A stretch of DNA of 64,000 nucleotides. Origin: Bradyrhizobium sp. Tv2a-2 (GTDB lineage Bacteria; Pseudomonadota; Alphaproteobacteria; Rhizobiales; Xanthobacteraceae). Position 1 is the first letter of the stretch, and each line of letters opens with the position of its first letter. The stretch spans positions 1 through 64,000 of the forward strand of contig NZ_AXAI01000031.1 of assembly GCF_000472425.1 (NCBI RefSeq). The letters are read 5' to 3'. The translations under genes were made by a program, and so were the position numbers. Shown one piece after another: positions 18,029-25,879 of this stretch. A model generated the notes under the pieces. It made no database searches. It saw nothing but the letters and a program-made list of their open reading frames with translations, and had not been told where the DNA came from.

Positions 18029-18292
18029 CAAGTGCTCGTCGGACGGATAGTCTGGCAATCACTTAATGCATGCGCTCCATAAGCAAGCTTCAATGTCAGC
18101 GGCCGAATTCCGGCGGTGGGAGCAACCGATCGTTTACCATTCGGCCGGGGCGACTGTGCAGAGAGAATTTGAACCACCGCGTTCAGCGCCGGATTGACCT
18201 CGGCCAGGCGATCGAGACTGGACTGCACCGCTGGCTGCCTCGCTGCGTGTGCTGTACAAGAGGATGCCGTCAAGTCCGATCCAGGGACCGAC

Positions 18293-19459
18293 ATGAACCG
18301 ACGCGGGTTTATTCTGGGACTGGGCGCCAGTGCTGCGTTAGCAGGCCTCGCTGCGGCACGCGCCGCGGCCGACGGCAAGCGCGTGGCGCTGGTGATCGGC
18401 AACAGCGCCTACAGGAACGTGCCGGCGCTGCCCAATCCGGCCAATGACGCCGGCGACGTCGCTGCCGCGTTCAAACGGCTCGGCTTTGCCGTGACGCTCA
18501 TCACCGACGCATCGTTCGACCAGATGCGGCGCGCCCTGATCGCGCTTGGGCGCGATGCGGCGGACGCCGACATGGCGGCGGTGTTCTTCGCCGGCCATGG
18601 CATGGAGATCAACGGCGAGAACTGGCTGATCCCGATCGACGCGGAATTGCAGAAGGACACCGACGCTGCCAACGAAGCCGTCAACCTCGGCAGTGTGATG
18701 TTGCAGCTGTCGAACACCAGGAGCCTCGGCCTCGTCATTCTCGACGCCTGCCGCAACAATCCTTTCGCGGCGAAGATGCGACGCGCGCTGGCGCTGCGCG
18801 CGGCCGATCGCGGCGGCCTTGGCCACATCGAGCCGGTCGGCAATGTGCTGGTCGCCTATGCCGCCCGCGACGGCACCACCGCGCTTGATGGCGACGGGCG
18901 AAACAGCCCGTTCACCACGGCACTGCTGCGCAATATCGAGACGCCGGGGGTCGAGGTCACCTTCATGTTCCGCAACGTGCGCGACGACGTCATGGAGGCA
19001 ACCGCAAACGAGCAGCAGCCGTTCGTCTACGGCTCGCTGTCGCGCAGGGCGATCTATCTTGCAGGCGAACCGTCGGCGGCGGACCAGGCCGGTACGCAAC
19101 AGGCCAATGCTGCGCCGGCGCCCGCAGCCGCGCCAGCGACGGCGGTGCCCGCACCTCCCCCTCCGGCAATGGATCCCACGCTGGTCGGGACCTGGGAGAT
19201 CATGGTCCCGAGCGATCGCGGGCAGTCGCGCTGGGTCTGGAACATCATGGGCGACGGCACCTACAATTTCCACGCCGAAGGGGGACGCGCGGTGCGACCT
19301 CACGAGGGCAGGATGACCGCAATGAACGGTCATTGGACGCTGCACGCAACGCGGGGCCTTGCGGGCTACACCGACGGCGGCTCCTACGAAGTTCACGACC
19401 CCACGGCCGTGATCACAGGCAAGCTCGGCACCGGCTACTGGAAGCGGAGCCTGCAATGA
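18293..19459 (+). CDS. exported caspase-like (C14) peptidase
   Basis: A 388-residue protein. The N-terminus MNRRGFILGLGASAALAGLA has a twin-Arg and a hydrophobic core like a Tat signal. A caspase-like domain follows (about 28-250): RVALVIGNSAYRNVPALPNPANDA, FFAGHGMEI with the catalytic His at 102, and VILDACRNNPF with the catalytic Cys at 153. A Pro/Ala linker (about 265-295) leads to a C-terminal beta-rich domain (GTWEIMVPSDRGQSRWVWNI...). It would act in the periplasm. The ATG at 18293 was chosen because it starts the signal. It converges on the radical SAM gene, 43 bases apart. Confidence 0.88.
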   Translation: MNRRGFILGLGASAALAGLAAARAAADGKRVALVIGNSAYRNVPALPNPANDAGDVAAAFKRLGFAVTLITDASFDQMRRALIALGRDAADADMAAVFFAGHGMEINGENWLIPIDAELQKDTDAANEAVNLGSVMLQLSNTRSLGLVILDACRNNPFAAKMRRALALRAADRGGLGHIEPVGNVLVAYAARDGTTALDGDGRNSPFTTALLRNIETPGVEVTFMFRNVRDDVMEATANEQQPFVYGSLSRRAIYLAGEPSAADQAGTQQANAAPAPAAAPATAVPAPPPPAMDPTLVGTWEIMVPSDRGQSRWVWNIMGDGTYNFHAEGGRAVRPHEGRMTAMNGHWTLHATRGLAGYTDGGSYEVHDPTAVITGKLGTGYWKRSLQ

Positions 19460-19502
19460 CCGAGACTAGCCACGGATCGGCCGACCGCTAACCGCCCGTC
19501 GC

Positions 19503-20684
19503 CTAGGTCCCAGCCAGCGCGTCGCGCATGGCGACCCGTTCGCCGCCGGGCTTGTTGACATAAAGGTGTTGCTCCAGCACGTCCTGCATGTTCTCGAACA
19601 TCGCGTAGAGATCGTCGCAATAGACAGACGGGTTGTCGTAGCCGTTGTTCCTCGAGAAACGATGCGGGAGATAACCACCGCCGCAGGCATTCATGAACTT
19701 GCACGTCTGGCATTTGGCGGCGAGGTTGATCGAGGCGTCACGCGCGGCTTGCCAGCGCGGCTCGTTGCGGACCTCGTCGAGCGCGTGATCGAAGATGTTG
19801 AATGTCGTTTGCGTAACGCCCTTGCCCGCGATCCTGAGCACGTCGTGCGCTTCGACCGAGCCGTCGGTCATGACGGTGCACAGCTCGACCGGATTGTAGC
19901 CAACGCCCTCGGTCGGCGAGTTGCTGCCGAGCAGCGCGGTCGCCATATCGGTGATGGTGCGGATGTTCACGGCCGGCCGGCTGCGGTTCGCCTCGAGCCA
20001 GAGGTCGAACAGGCCGTTGTAGAAGGCGGCGATCGCCGACGGCTTCTCGTCGACCGTCGCGTCCGGGATCATGATGTCGTAGTGGGTGATGCCGCAATCG
20101 GCGAAGAAATCGACATAGTCCCGCGGCGGGTAAGCCGGATTGCAGACCGCGAGCGCGCTGACGCGGATGTCTCGCGACACCAACAAGCGCGCGGCGCGCG
20201 CGACCGCGTCATGAGTGCCGCCGCCCTGAAACGTGCGGCGGTGCAGGTCGTGGATATGCGCGGGACCGTCGAGGCTGATCGCCACCGAAATGCGGTGCGC
20301 CTCGAAACAGTCCAGCCATTGATCGTCGATCAGGACACCGTTGGTGGTGACGGCGATCGGAATGACGCAGCCCGTGCGCGCTGTGATGGCCGCGCAGGCC
20401 TCGGCAAAATGCCTGAAATTCGCAACGCCCCACAACAGCGGCTCGCCGCCATGCAGGACGATCGGGAAATCGAACAGGCCATGCGCGGCAACGTGCTCCT
20501 CGATGCGCAGCAACAGCTGCTGCAGCACCGCTGCGCTCATCAGCTTGGGCTTGTCGTAGACGGCGGCGTCGCGAAACCAGTAGCAATAGGAGCAGTCGAT
20601 ATTGCAGCGTGTCGCAAGCTTGACCAACAGCTGCGAGATCGGCTGGCTTGCGAAGGCGGCGGAATCTGGCGCATCACCCGACAT
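19503..20684 (-). CDS. grrM: radical SAM/SPASM peptide maturase (GrrM/OscB-like cyclophane synthase)
   Basis: A 393-residue enzyme. The radical SAM [4Fe-4S] motif CNIDCSYC (C27, C31, C34) is followed by an HGGEPLLW segment (GGE motif) and SLDGP. The C-terminal SPASM region has CQTCKFMNACGGGYLPHRF and a later YCDD, providing Cys ligands for auxiliary clusters. This fits peptide maturases that install cyclophane crosslinks. A Gly/Phe/Arg-rich precursor gene lies 134 bases upstream on the same strand. The start could also be a TTG at 20714; neither has a strong ribosome site. The symbol is by resemblance. Confidence 0.85.
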   Translation of the reverse strand: MSGDAPDSAAFASQPISQLLVKLATRCNIDCSYCYWFRDAAVYDKPKLMSAAVLQQLLLRIEEHVAAHGLFDFPIVLHGGEPLLWGVANFRHFAEACAAITARTGCVIPIAVTTNGVLIDDQWLDCFEAHRISVAISLDGPAHIHDLHRRTFQGGGTHDAVARAARLLVSRDIRVSALAVCNPAYPPRDYVDFFADCGITHYDIMIPDATVDEKPSAIAAFYNGLFDLWLEANRSRPAVNIRTITDMATALLGSNSPTEGVGYNPVELCTVMTDGSVEAHDVLRIAGKGVTQTTFNIFDHALDEVRNEPRWQAARDASINLAAKCQTCKFMNACGGGYLPHRFSRNNGYDNPSVYCDDLYAMFENMQDVLEQHLYVNKPGGERVAMRDALAGT

Positions 20685-20720
20685 GCGGGCACCGAAGCGT
20701 GCTGAAGGCGTCAAAGACGA

Positions 20721-20821
20721 CTAAAGCGCGATGAGATTTGGTTGAATCGTCATCGCGCTTTAGGTCTATCGAGCATGATCTTTTCGGAAAACCGCTACAC
20801 ACTTTTCCGGATCATGCTTTA
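20721..20821. repeat. dispersed palindromic repeat, copy A (two linked hairpins)
   Basis: Two adjacent inverted repeats. One is built on AAAGCGCGATGA/TCATCGCGCTTT (20723-20762). The other is built on AGCATGATC-TTTTCGGAAAA ... TTTTCCGGATCATGCT (20772-20820). The same double unit occurs in opposite orientation at 35012-35114, and the second hairpin alone at 28051-28099. The right edge supplies the TAA stop of the precursor gene. Confidence 0.85.
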
Positions 20822-21148
20822 GTAGCCGCGACCGAAGCCACGACGGAAGCCGCCGTACGGCCCGACACCGCCCCGGCGGAAGGCGCCGCCGCCATAACCG
20901 GGCCCGCGGACGAAACCGCGCCTGAAATAGGCCTCGGTTACCAGCGGCTTGTCCGAGAGAAACTCCTCGGATGCGATCAGGCCCGAGGTGTCTTGATCGG
21001 ATTGACCGGAGACGATGCCTTTGTCCGAACTCGGCCCGCGCATGTCGGGCAACAATGCGTCGATACCGGGATGATCGCTCTGAATTGTCGCCCCTGGCCC
21101 GTGCAACTGCAGCAAGCCTGCAAAAACCTTCAGCGTCAGAATAGGCAT
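20819..21148 (-). CDS. grrA: GrrA-like RiPP precursor peptide, Gly/Phe/Arg-rich core
   Basis: A 109-residue precursor. Residues 1-70 form a leader of ordinary composition (MPILTLKVFAGLLQLHG..., then acidic, SDQDTSGLIASEEFLSD). Residues 74-109 are a core made only of Gly, Arg, Phe, Tyr, Val, Pro and Ala. The core holds five Phe-X-Arg triplets (F75-R77, F79-R81, F90-R92, F101-R103, F105-R107) and ends GRGY. This is the layout of Gly-rich substrates of GrrM/OscB enzymes, which link an aromatic ring to the residue two positions on. The ATG at 21148 has GAGGGAG upstream. It precedes the maturase gene on the same strand. Confidence 0.85.
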   Translation of the reverse strand: MPILTLKVFAGLLQLHGPGATIQSDHPGIDALLPDMRGPSSDKGIVSGQSDQDTSGLIASEEFLSDKPLVTEAYFRRGFVRGPGYGGGAFRRGGVGPYGGFRRGFGRGY

Positions 21149-21331
21149 AGCTCTACTCCCTCTTCTCTCGGAGGATGCGCTCGATGAAAACCCTATAGCA
21201 TCGCGCGCCGCTCGGCAATGGGCTTGCCGGATCGCGCGCATCATCGTGGCAGAGCGGGGCTCACGCCTCTTCCGCTCCAAATGGGGAGCACTAACTATCG
21301 GCGATATCGTCTTGAAGATCAGGGAGCAGCG

Positions 21332-22045
21332 ATGATGAAGACGGCAGTCGTGATCGGTGTCGGGCCGGAACGTGGACTCGGCGCCCAGTTGTGCAAGCGT
21401 TTTGCTGGCAACGGATTGCATGTGATCGTCGCCGGCCGGACGCAATCTGCCATCGACGTCGTTGCCAAAGAGATCGCTTCATCCGGCGGCAAGGCGACGG
21501 CCGTGGTCACGGACGCGACCAATGAGCGACACATCGTCGCGCTGTTCGATCGCGCCGGCGCCGAGCTGGAGCTTGCGATCTACAACGCCGGCAACAACAC
21601 GCCGGGCCGCATTGTCGATATGGACGCCACCTATTTCGAGCAGAGCTGGCGCGTCGTCTGCTTCGGCGGCTTTCTGTTCGGGCGCGAGGCCGTGAAGCGG
21701 ATGCTGCCCGCGAAAAACGGCACGCTGCTCTTCACCGGCGCCAGCGCCTCGCTGCGCGGCCGCGCAGGCTACGGCGCATTCAATTCGTCCAAGGCGGCGT
21801 TGCGGACCCTGGCCCAGGCGATGGCCAAGGAATATGCGGCAGACGGCATCCATGTCGGTCATGTCGTGGTCGATGGCGCCATCGCCGGCGACAAGATTTT
21901 TCAGCGTTTCCCTGATGCTGCGAGCCGCGAGGACAGCCTGGTCAGCATCGAAGGGATCGTCGACGCGTTCGAATTTCTCTATCGCCAGCCACAGCGCGCA
22001 TGGTCGTTCGAGCTCGACGTCCGCACCTCCAAGGAAAGGTGGTAG
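21332..22045 (+). CDS. short-chain dehydrogenase/reductase, atypical active site
   Basis: A 237-residue SDR. The cofactor loop GVGPERGLGAQL (9-20) is a variant of TGxxxGxG, and AGRT follows strand 2. YNAG (84-87) replaces NNAG. The catalytic Ser is in TGASASLRG (136-143). Where YxxxK is expected the sequence is F150-N-S-S-K154, so the catalytic Tyr is replaced by Phe; Y148 lies two residues earlier. It may therefore have altered or no reductase activity. GGGAGCAG precedes the ATG pair at 21332/21335. No linked genes suggest a substrate. Confidence 0.85.
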   Translation: MMKTAVVIGVGPERGLGAQLCKRFAGNGLHVIVAGRTQSAIDVVAKEIASSGGKATAVVTDATNERHIVALFDRAGAELELAIYNAGNNTPGRIVDMDATYFEQSWRVVCFGGFLFGREAVKRMLPAKNGTLLFTGASASLRGRAGYGAFNSSKAALRTLAQAMAKEYAADGIHVGHVVVDGAIAGDKIFQRFPDAASREDSLVSIEGIVDAFEFLYRQPQRAWSFELDVRTSKERW

Positions 22046-22397
22046 GCCGCGAGGCGCTTTCGTCCGCACGTCGACTGCAACCGACGCATCGCATCGCCCG
22101 CCGATCCCTCGCTGATGCCGCAGCTATTACTGTGAAAAATAGGTCAGCCTCGCTGTCGCGATGGTTCTTTCGGCAGGGACGAAAGAGCCTCGCCGTCATC
22201 CAAGGATGCGCTCAATCAGAGGTAGATCACGTTCGCGTTCGACCGAGCCGGTCGAACGCCGCAGTATCGACTTGTCAACTATTGGCGTGGTATCAAATGA
22301 TCGCCCGGTGACCAGCGCAAAGCCGATTGCAATCGAAATCGTCTTAGGGGGTGAGGAGAAGCAAACGCAGTAGTCTAATTATTTTTGGAGGAGCGGG
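22046..22397. other. intergenic region upstream of the LuxR-type gene
   Basis: About 350 bases without a supported gene. It holds the perfect inverted repeat at 22235-22259 described separately and an A/T-richer stretch (about 22360-22390) just before the LuxR gene that probably includes its promoter. Nothing else is recognised. Confidence 0.5.
22235..22259. promoter_or_regulatory. perfect 10-bp inverted repeat, possible operator
   Basis: GCGTTCGACC and GGTCGAACGC are exact complements separated by GAGCC. There is no T-run after it, so it is not a typical terminator. It lies about 140 bases upstream of the LuxR-type gene and could be a regulator binding site or a structured leader. Confidence 0.4.
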
Positions 22398-23276
22398 ATG
22401 CCGGCTGCAACAGTTTCTGGCGACCCCGTTATTGTGGTCGATAGCATGGAGTTCCGACGTGCGCTGGTCGTTCATTTCCTGAAGGATTGGGCCGCCGCGG
22501 AGAAAGTCGAGTTGCTCTCCTTGACCCCGGACCACGCCCATCAGGCGCTACGCGAGGAGATCGCCTGTCGGATGATCATCTACAACGCCGGCGTCGCATC
22601 GCGCTCGAGCGCGGACACGCTCGGCGAGATCAAGGTGCTGCGCGCGCTCGCGCCATCGGCCTCCCTGGTGGTCGTGGCGGACGAGGATATCTCCGAGGAC
22701 GTCGTCGCGGTCATGCAGAGTGGTGCGGAGGGTTACCTGTCGAATGACTCCGCGCCCGACCTTGTGCTGCGTGCACTCTCCTTCGTCCTGCGAGGCGGCA
22801 CCTATTTCCCGAGGAGCGCCGTCACACATGCACCCTTTCCCGACGATGGGCCGCTGAGGACAACCTCCGAGACCCTCCCGAGCGGCGCCCGCTCGGCATC
22901 CGCGAGACGCGATGGTCCTTACGGCCTGCTGCCCGACCTCAGCAAGCGGCAGATGGCGATCCTGCAGCGGCTGTGCCGCGGCGAACCCAACAAGATCATC
23001 GGACGCGCGCTCAACCTGCCGGAATCCACGGTGAAGGTCCATGTGCGCGAGATCATGCGCAAGCTCGCCGTCTCGAACAGGACCCAGGTCGCCGTCGTCG
23101 TCTCGCGGATGAACGCAGCGCCGCTCCCCGGACATGGTGCGAATCATGCCGCACGCGACGTCGCGCACGATGCCGAGCGAAAGTTGCGCGCCCCCTCGAT
23201 ATGTCCGGCCGACACATCGAACTCGGGAGCGATCAAGCCGTCCAAGAACAAGGGCAATGTTAGCGGACGCGAATAG
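22398..23276 (+). CDS. LuxR-type response regulator with degenerate receiver
   Basis: A 292-residue protein. Residues 10-135 look like a receiver domain: VIVVDSMEFRRALVVHFL, then VVVADE, GAEGYLSNDSAPDLVLRAL. However, the phospho-acceptor Asp is replaced in MIIYNAG (Asn63). Residues 181-238 are a LuxR/GerE helix-turn-helix: LSKRQMAILQRLCRGEPNKIIGRALNLPESTVKVHVREIMRKL. The last 50 residues are a polar tail. The GGAGGAG before the ATG is strong. It is probably a DNA-binding regulator that does not depend on phosphorylation. No sensor kinase is nearby. Confidence 0.87.
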   Translation: MPAATVSGDPVIVVDSMEFRRALVVHFLKDWAAAEKVELLSLTPDHAHQALREEIACRMIIYNAGVASRSSADTLGEIKVLRALAPSASLVVVADEDISEDVVAVMQSGAEGYLSNDSAPDLVLRALSFVLRGGTYFPRSAVTHAPFPDDGPLRTTSETLPSGARSASARRDGPYGLLPDLSKRQMAILQRLCRGEPNKIIGRALNLPESTVKVHVREIMRKLAVSNRTQVAVVVSRMNAAPLPGHGANHAARDVAHDAERKLRAPSICPADTSNSGAIKPSKNKGNVSGRE

Positions 23277-23300
23277 AGCGCGCCAATCGACGCGCGGGGC

Positions 23301-23684
23301 TCAACCCGCCTTCTCCACCGGCCCGCCGCTATCGACCCAGTCTTTGAAGCCGCCGCCGTTATAGACATGGTCGTAACCCATGTCCTTGAGTAGCTTGCCG
23401 GCGAGCGCTGCCCGGCCGCCGGAGCCGCAATAGAGGACGATGGTCTTGTCCTTGGCGAAATGCTTGTCATGCGTGGGCGCGTCTGGGTCGGCCCGAAACT
23501 CCAGCATGCCGCGCGAGACATGGACGGCGCCCTTGATCTTGCCGCTCTGCGCGACTTCGGTGCCATCGCGCACGTCGACGACGAGCGTATTGCCCTTGGC
23601 CATCAGGTCTTGCACCTGTTGCGGAGTGATCTTCTGCACGACGGCGTTGGCCGCCTCCAACATCTGTTTGACACTCAGGGCCAT
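23301..23684 (-). CDS. rhodanese-like domain protein
   Basis: A 127-residue single-domain rhodanese. It shows LVVDVRDGTEVAQSGKIKGAVHVSRGML (strand and CH2A-type region) and the active-site loop LYCGSGGRA with the catalytic Cys at 86, then GYDHVYNGGGFKDW. The six-residue loop CGSGGR is the usual size for sulfurtransferases of the GlpE kind. It probably moves sulfur between thiosulfate or persulfide donors and thiol acceptors in the cytoplasm. No sulfur-pathway neighbours are present to narrow the role. Confidence 0.88.
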   Translation of the reverse strand: MALSVKQMLEAANAVVQKITPQQVQDLMAKGNTLVVDVRDGTEVAQSGKIKGAVHVSRGMLEFRADPDAPTHDKHFAKDKTIVLYCGSGGRAALAGKLLKDMGYDHVYNGGGFKDWVDSGGPVEKAG

Positions 23685-24038
23685 CGGGCAACTCCTTCCA
23701 TGCCGACCCGCTCGCGACAGCGAGACGGGGCTTCTCGCGAGAGATAGTAATGCGGCTTGCGCTATGCAAAGGCGTTGGCGAGGAACGCCGCCGGGAGGCC
23801 GCCTTCACGAACGCTGCACACAGGCGTGCGCAACGGAACCGTGGCGCGATCCCTTTGGCAATCGTGATGCGCTGCAGCGCAAATCGGCCGACGGCCGCCG
23901 CCGTCCGCTCGATATCAGCCTCGGCAACGCTCCAGCGCGGGAAGTGACCGTCGACGTGCATTCGCGCAAAGCCGTAGACCAGGGCACAGGCGGCGATCCT
24001 GGCGGCCGCGAGGTCGAGCGGACGAAGCTGGCCTTTGG

Positions 24039-24266
24039 CTCGCCGTTGAGTGCGGCGCGCACCTCGCGCGCGCCGGCCAGCACCGCCGCCTCGTCGGTAG
24101 TGTCGAACATCAACGGTGTGAAGTTTGCTCCAAACTCGGTCTTCAGCCGCTCCGCATCGGCCTGCTTGCGGACGCTGCCGAACACGCGAAAGCCCTTGTC
24201 GAGCAAGAGCCTGGCGCTGGCCCATCCGATCCCGGTGGATGCGCCGGTGACGACGACTGCACGCAT
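24039..24266 (-). pseudogene. truncated short-chain dehydrogenase
   Basis: The first 76 codons of a normal SDR: MRAVVVTGASTGIGWASARLLLDKGF (intact TGxxxGIG), VRKQADAERL, and PLMFDTTDEAAV with the D-x-T pattern. After REVRAALNGE the expected LVNNAG segment is missing and the frame runs into unrelated Arg/Ser/Pro-rich codons. In another frame, about 23900-24035 reads ARIAACALVYGFARMHVDG-F, which resembles the C-terminus of a TetR-family protein. So two broken genes seem to be joined at a deletion point. The ATG has a purine-rich GGGGGAAG site upstream, so the start was once functional. Confidence 0.7.
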
Positions 24267-24363
24267 GTCTTGCTTCCCCCTCATGCTGTGCAAAGCTGAT
24301 GTAGTACTGCAAGGGGCGGACACAATGCGTCAGCCCTGGCTTGTGCGCCCGGCGGGAGGCGAG

Positions 24364-25458
24364 ATGCGGCGAGCGAAGGCGTCCATCATCGTGCTGACCC
24401 TGGTCGGCTTCGTGGTCGGCCTGCTCTATCGTGTCGTTTTCAACACCGGCGACGAGCCGAGCGTCGCGAACTTCACCCGAAGCGGTTTTCACGGCGCAGG
24501 CCTCGCCTTCAGCGCCTGGGCGACGCACCTCTATTTCACCTCCCGCTCCAGCGCCTGGCTGACACGGTGGCCGCTCGCTTTAGAGCTGGCCGTCCGTACG
24601 ATTGCCATGGCGTTCGTTGTGACAGCGGTCGCTTCCACCCTGCAGGTCGCGCTCTATGACATGCCGATCCCTCACGGCTGGTTCAGGCACGACTTCCCCA
24701 GGATCATGGCCGTCTCCTTCGCCATGTCCCTCGTCATCAATGGAGCCTACGAGTTGACCCGGCTGATTGGCACCAGGGTGCTGTTCAACTTCCTGATCGG
24801 CCGCTACCGCCGGCCGATCCGCGAACAGCGCGTGCTGCTGTTCCTGGACCTTGCCGGCTCCACCTCGCTTGCGGAAGCGATGGGCGAGGTGCGGGTGCAG
24901 GACCTGCTCACCCGCTTCTTCTATGACATCGACGCGGCCATCACCGACCATGGCGGCGAGGTGCATGCCTATGTCGGGGACGAGGTCATCGTGACCTGGC
25001 GGGTCAAGGGGGATCAGCAGCAGAGCCGCTATCTCGACTGCTTCTTTGCCATCCAGGACCGCATCGCGGCCAGTGCCGACCAATACCGGGCGGAGTTCGC
25101 GCTTGTGCCCGACTTTCGCGCCGGCATGCATGCCGGGCCCGTGGTGATCAGCGAATGCGGCAACTCCCACCGCCAGGTCGCCTATTTCGGCGACACCATG
25201 AACGTCGCCGCGCGGCTACAGGGGCTTTGCAAGGAAATGGATCGCGGCTTGCTGGTCTCGGGCGAACTGCTGCGGCTTTCGAAGCCTGCGGCCGATCTTG
25301 TCATCGAGACCCTTGGCCCCACGCAACTGCGCGGCCGCGCCGCCCCGATCGACGTGTTCGCAGTGGATCGGAGACGGGCCAAGAGTGCGTCTGAACGCTC
25401 ATCGCTTGGTGGTTCACCCGCTTCAAGCGACACGCACGAGGCATCAGGAGGAAGATAA
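24364..25458 (+). CDS. membrane-bound class III adenylate/guanylate cyclase
   Basis: A 364-residue protein. Four hydrophobic segments fill residues 8-135, followed by a catalytic class III cyclase domain (about 155-330). Metal-binding Asps are in FLDLAGSTSLAEAMG (D162) and YVGDEVIV (D206); FGDTMNVAARLQGLCKEM is the conserved substrate-side segment. It would make cAMP or cGMP from membrane-sensed input. I chose the ATG at 24364 for its GGGAGGCGAG site just before the first helix; an ATG at 24325 in frame is also possible. It is divergent from the broken SDR. Confidence 0.87.
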   Translation: MRRAKASIIVLTLVGFVVGLLYRVVFNTGDEPSVANFTRSGFHGAGLAFSAWATHLYFTSRSSAWLTRWPLALELAVRTIAMAFVVTAVASTLQVALYDMPIPHGWFRHDFPRIMAVSFAMSLVINGAYELTRLIGTRVLFNFLIGRYRRPIREQRVLLFLDLAGSTSLAEAMGEVRVQDLLTRFFYDIDAAITDHGGEVHAYVGDEVIVTWRVKGDQQQSRYLDCFFAIQDRIAASADQYRAEFALVPDFRAGMHAGPVVISECGNSHRQVAYFGDTMNVAARLQGLCKEMDRGLLVSGELLRLSKPAADLVIETLGPTQLRGRAAPIDVFAVDRRRAKSASERSSLGGSPASSDTHEASGGR

Positions 25459-25683
25459 GAAAGTCGAGTCTTTACACTTGATGCGAAAAGACTTTTGGCC
25501 AGCGAGATTCTGTCTGGATGGGCGCAGACCAAGAATGTGATTTAATTCTCACTTCTTGGTTGGTGCAGGTTCGCAAGAACCAGCCGAAGCGGCCTGCAGC
25601 GGCCGACGCCTGCTGCGATGTGGGGCGAACATGCAGCGCAAGACTTAACATTTCGTGTGCGGCAGTGCGGGAGCACCAGGAAC

Positions 25684-25774
25684 GTCATTCCGGGCTGCGC
25701 CGAAGCCGCAGACCCGGAATCTGGAATTGTGGCGCGAGATTCCGGGTTCGCGATGCCGCGCGCCCCGGAATGAC
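25684..25774. repeat. REP-like palindromic repeat (GTCATTCCGGG family)
   Basis: Second copy of the family: GTCATTCCGGG at the left and CGCCCCGGAATGAC at the right, with inner CCGGAATCT/AGATTCCGG arms. It lies between convergent genes, a common position for such elements. Confidence 0.8.
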
Positions 25775-25788
25775 GAACAGCCGCGCCC

Positions 25789-25830
25789 TTAGTTCTTGCT
25801 CTTGTCCACCAGCGCGCGCTCTTCTTGATC
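25789..25830 (-). repeat. partial duplication of the ilvC 3' end
   Basis: This stretch repeats, with few changes, the last 14 codons and TAA of ilvC (compare 25880-25921), 91 bases downstream of the genuine stop. The shared ending encodes ALVDKSKN-stop. The two copies differ mainly around the Gly/Ala codons. Confidence 0.75.
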
Positions 25831-25879
25831 GTCGAGGTCGCGCTTGCGCGATCTCGCAAACAAGAACGTGGATCAAGCC

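Larger units (their letters stand above)
25459..25879. other. intergenic region with repeat and duplicated ilvC end
   Basis: About 420 bases between the cyclase gene and ilvC, which converge here. It contains a REP-like palindrome and, right of it, a partial second copy of the 3' end of ilvC, both listed separately. No further gene is supported. Confidence 0.6.
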
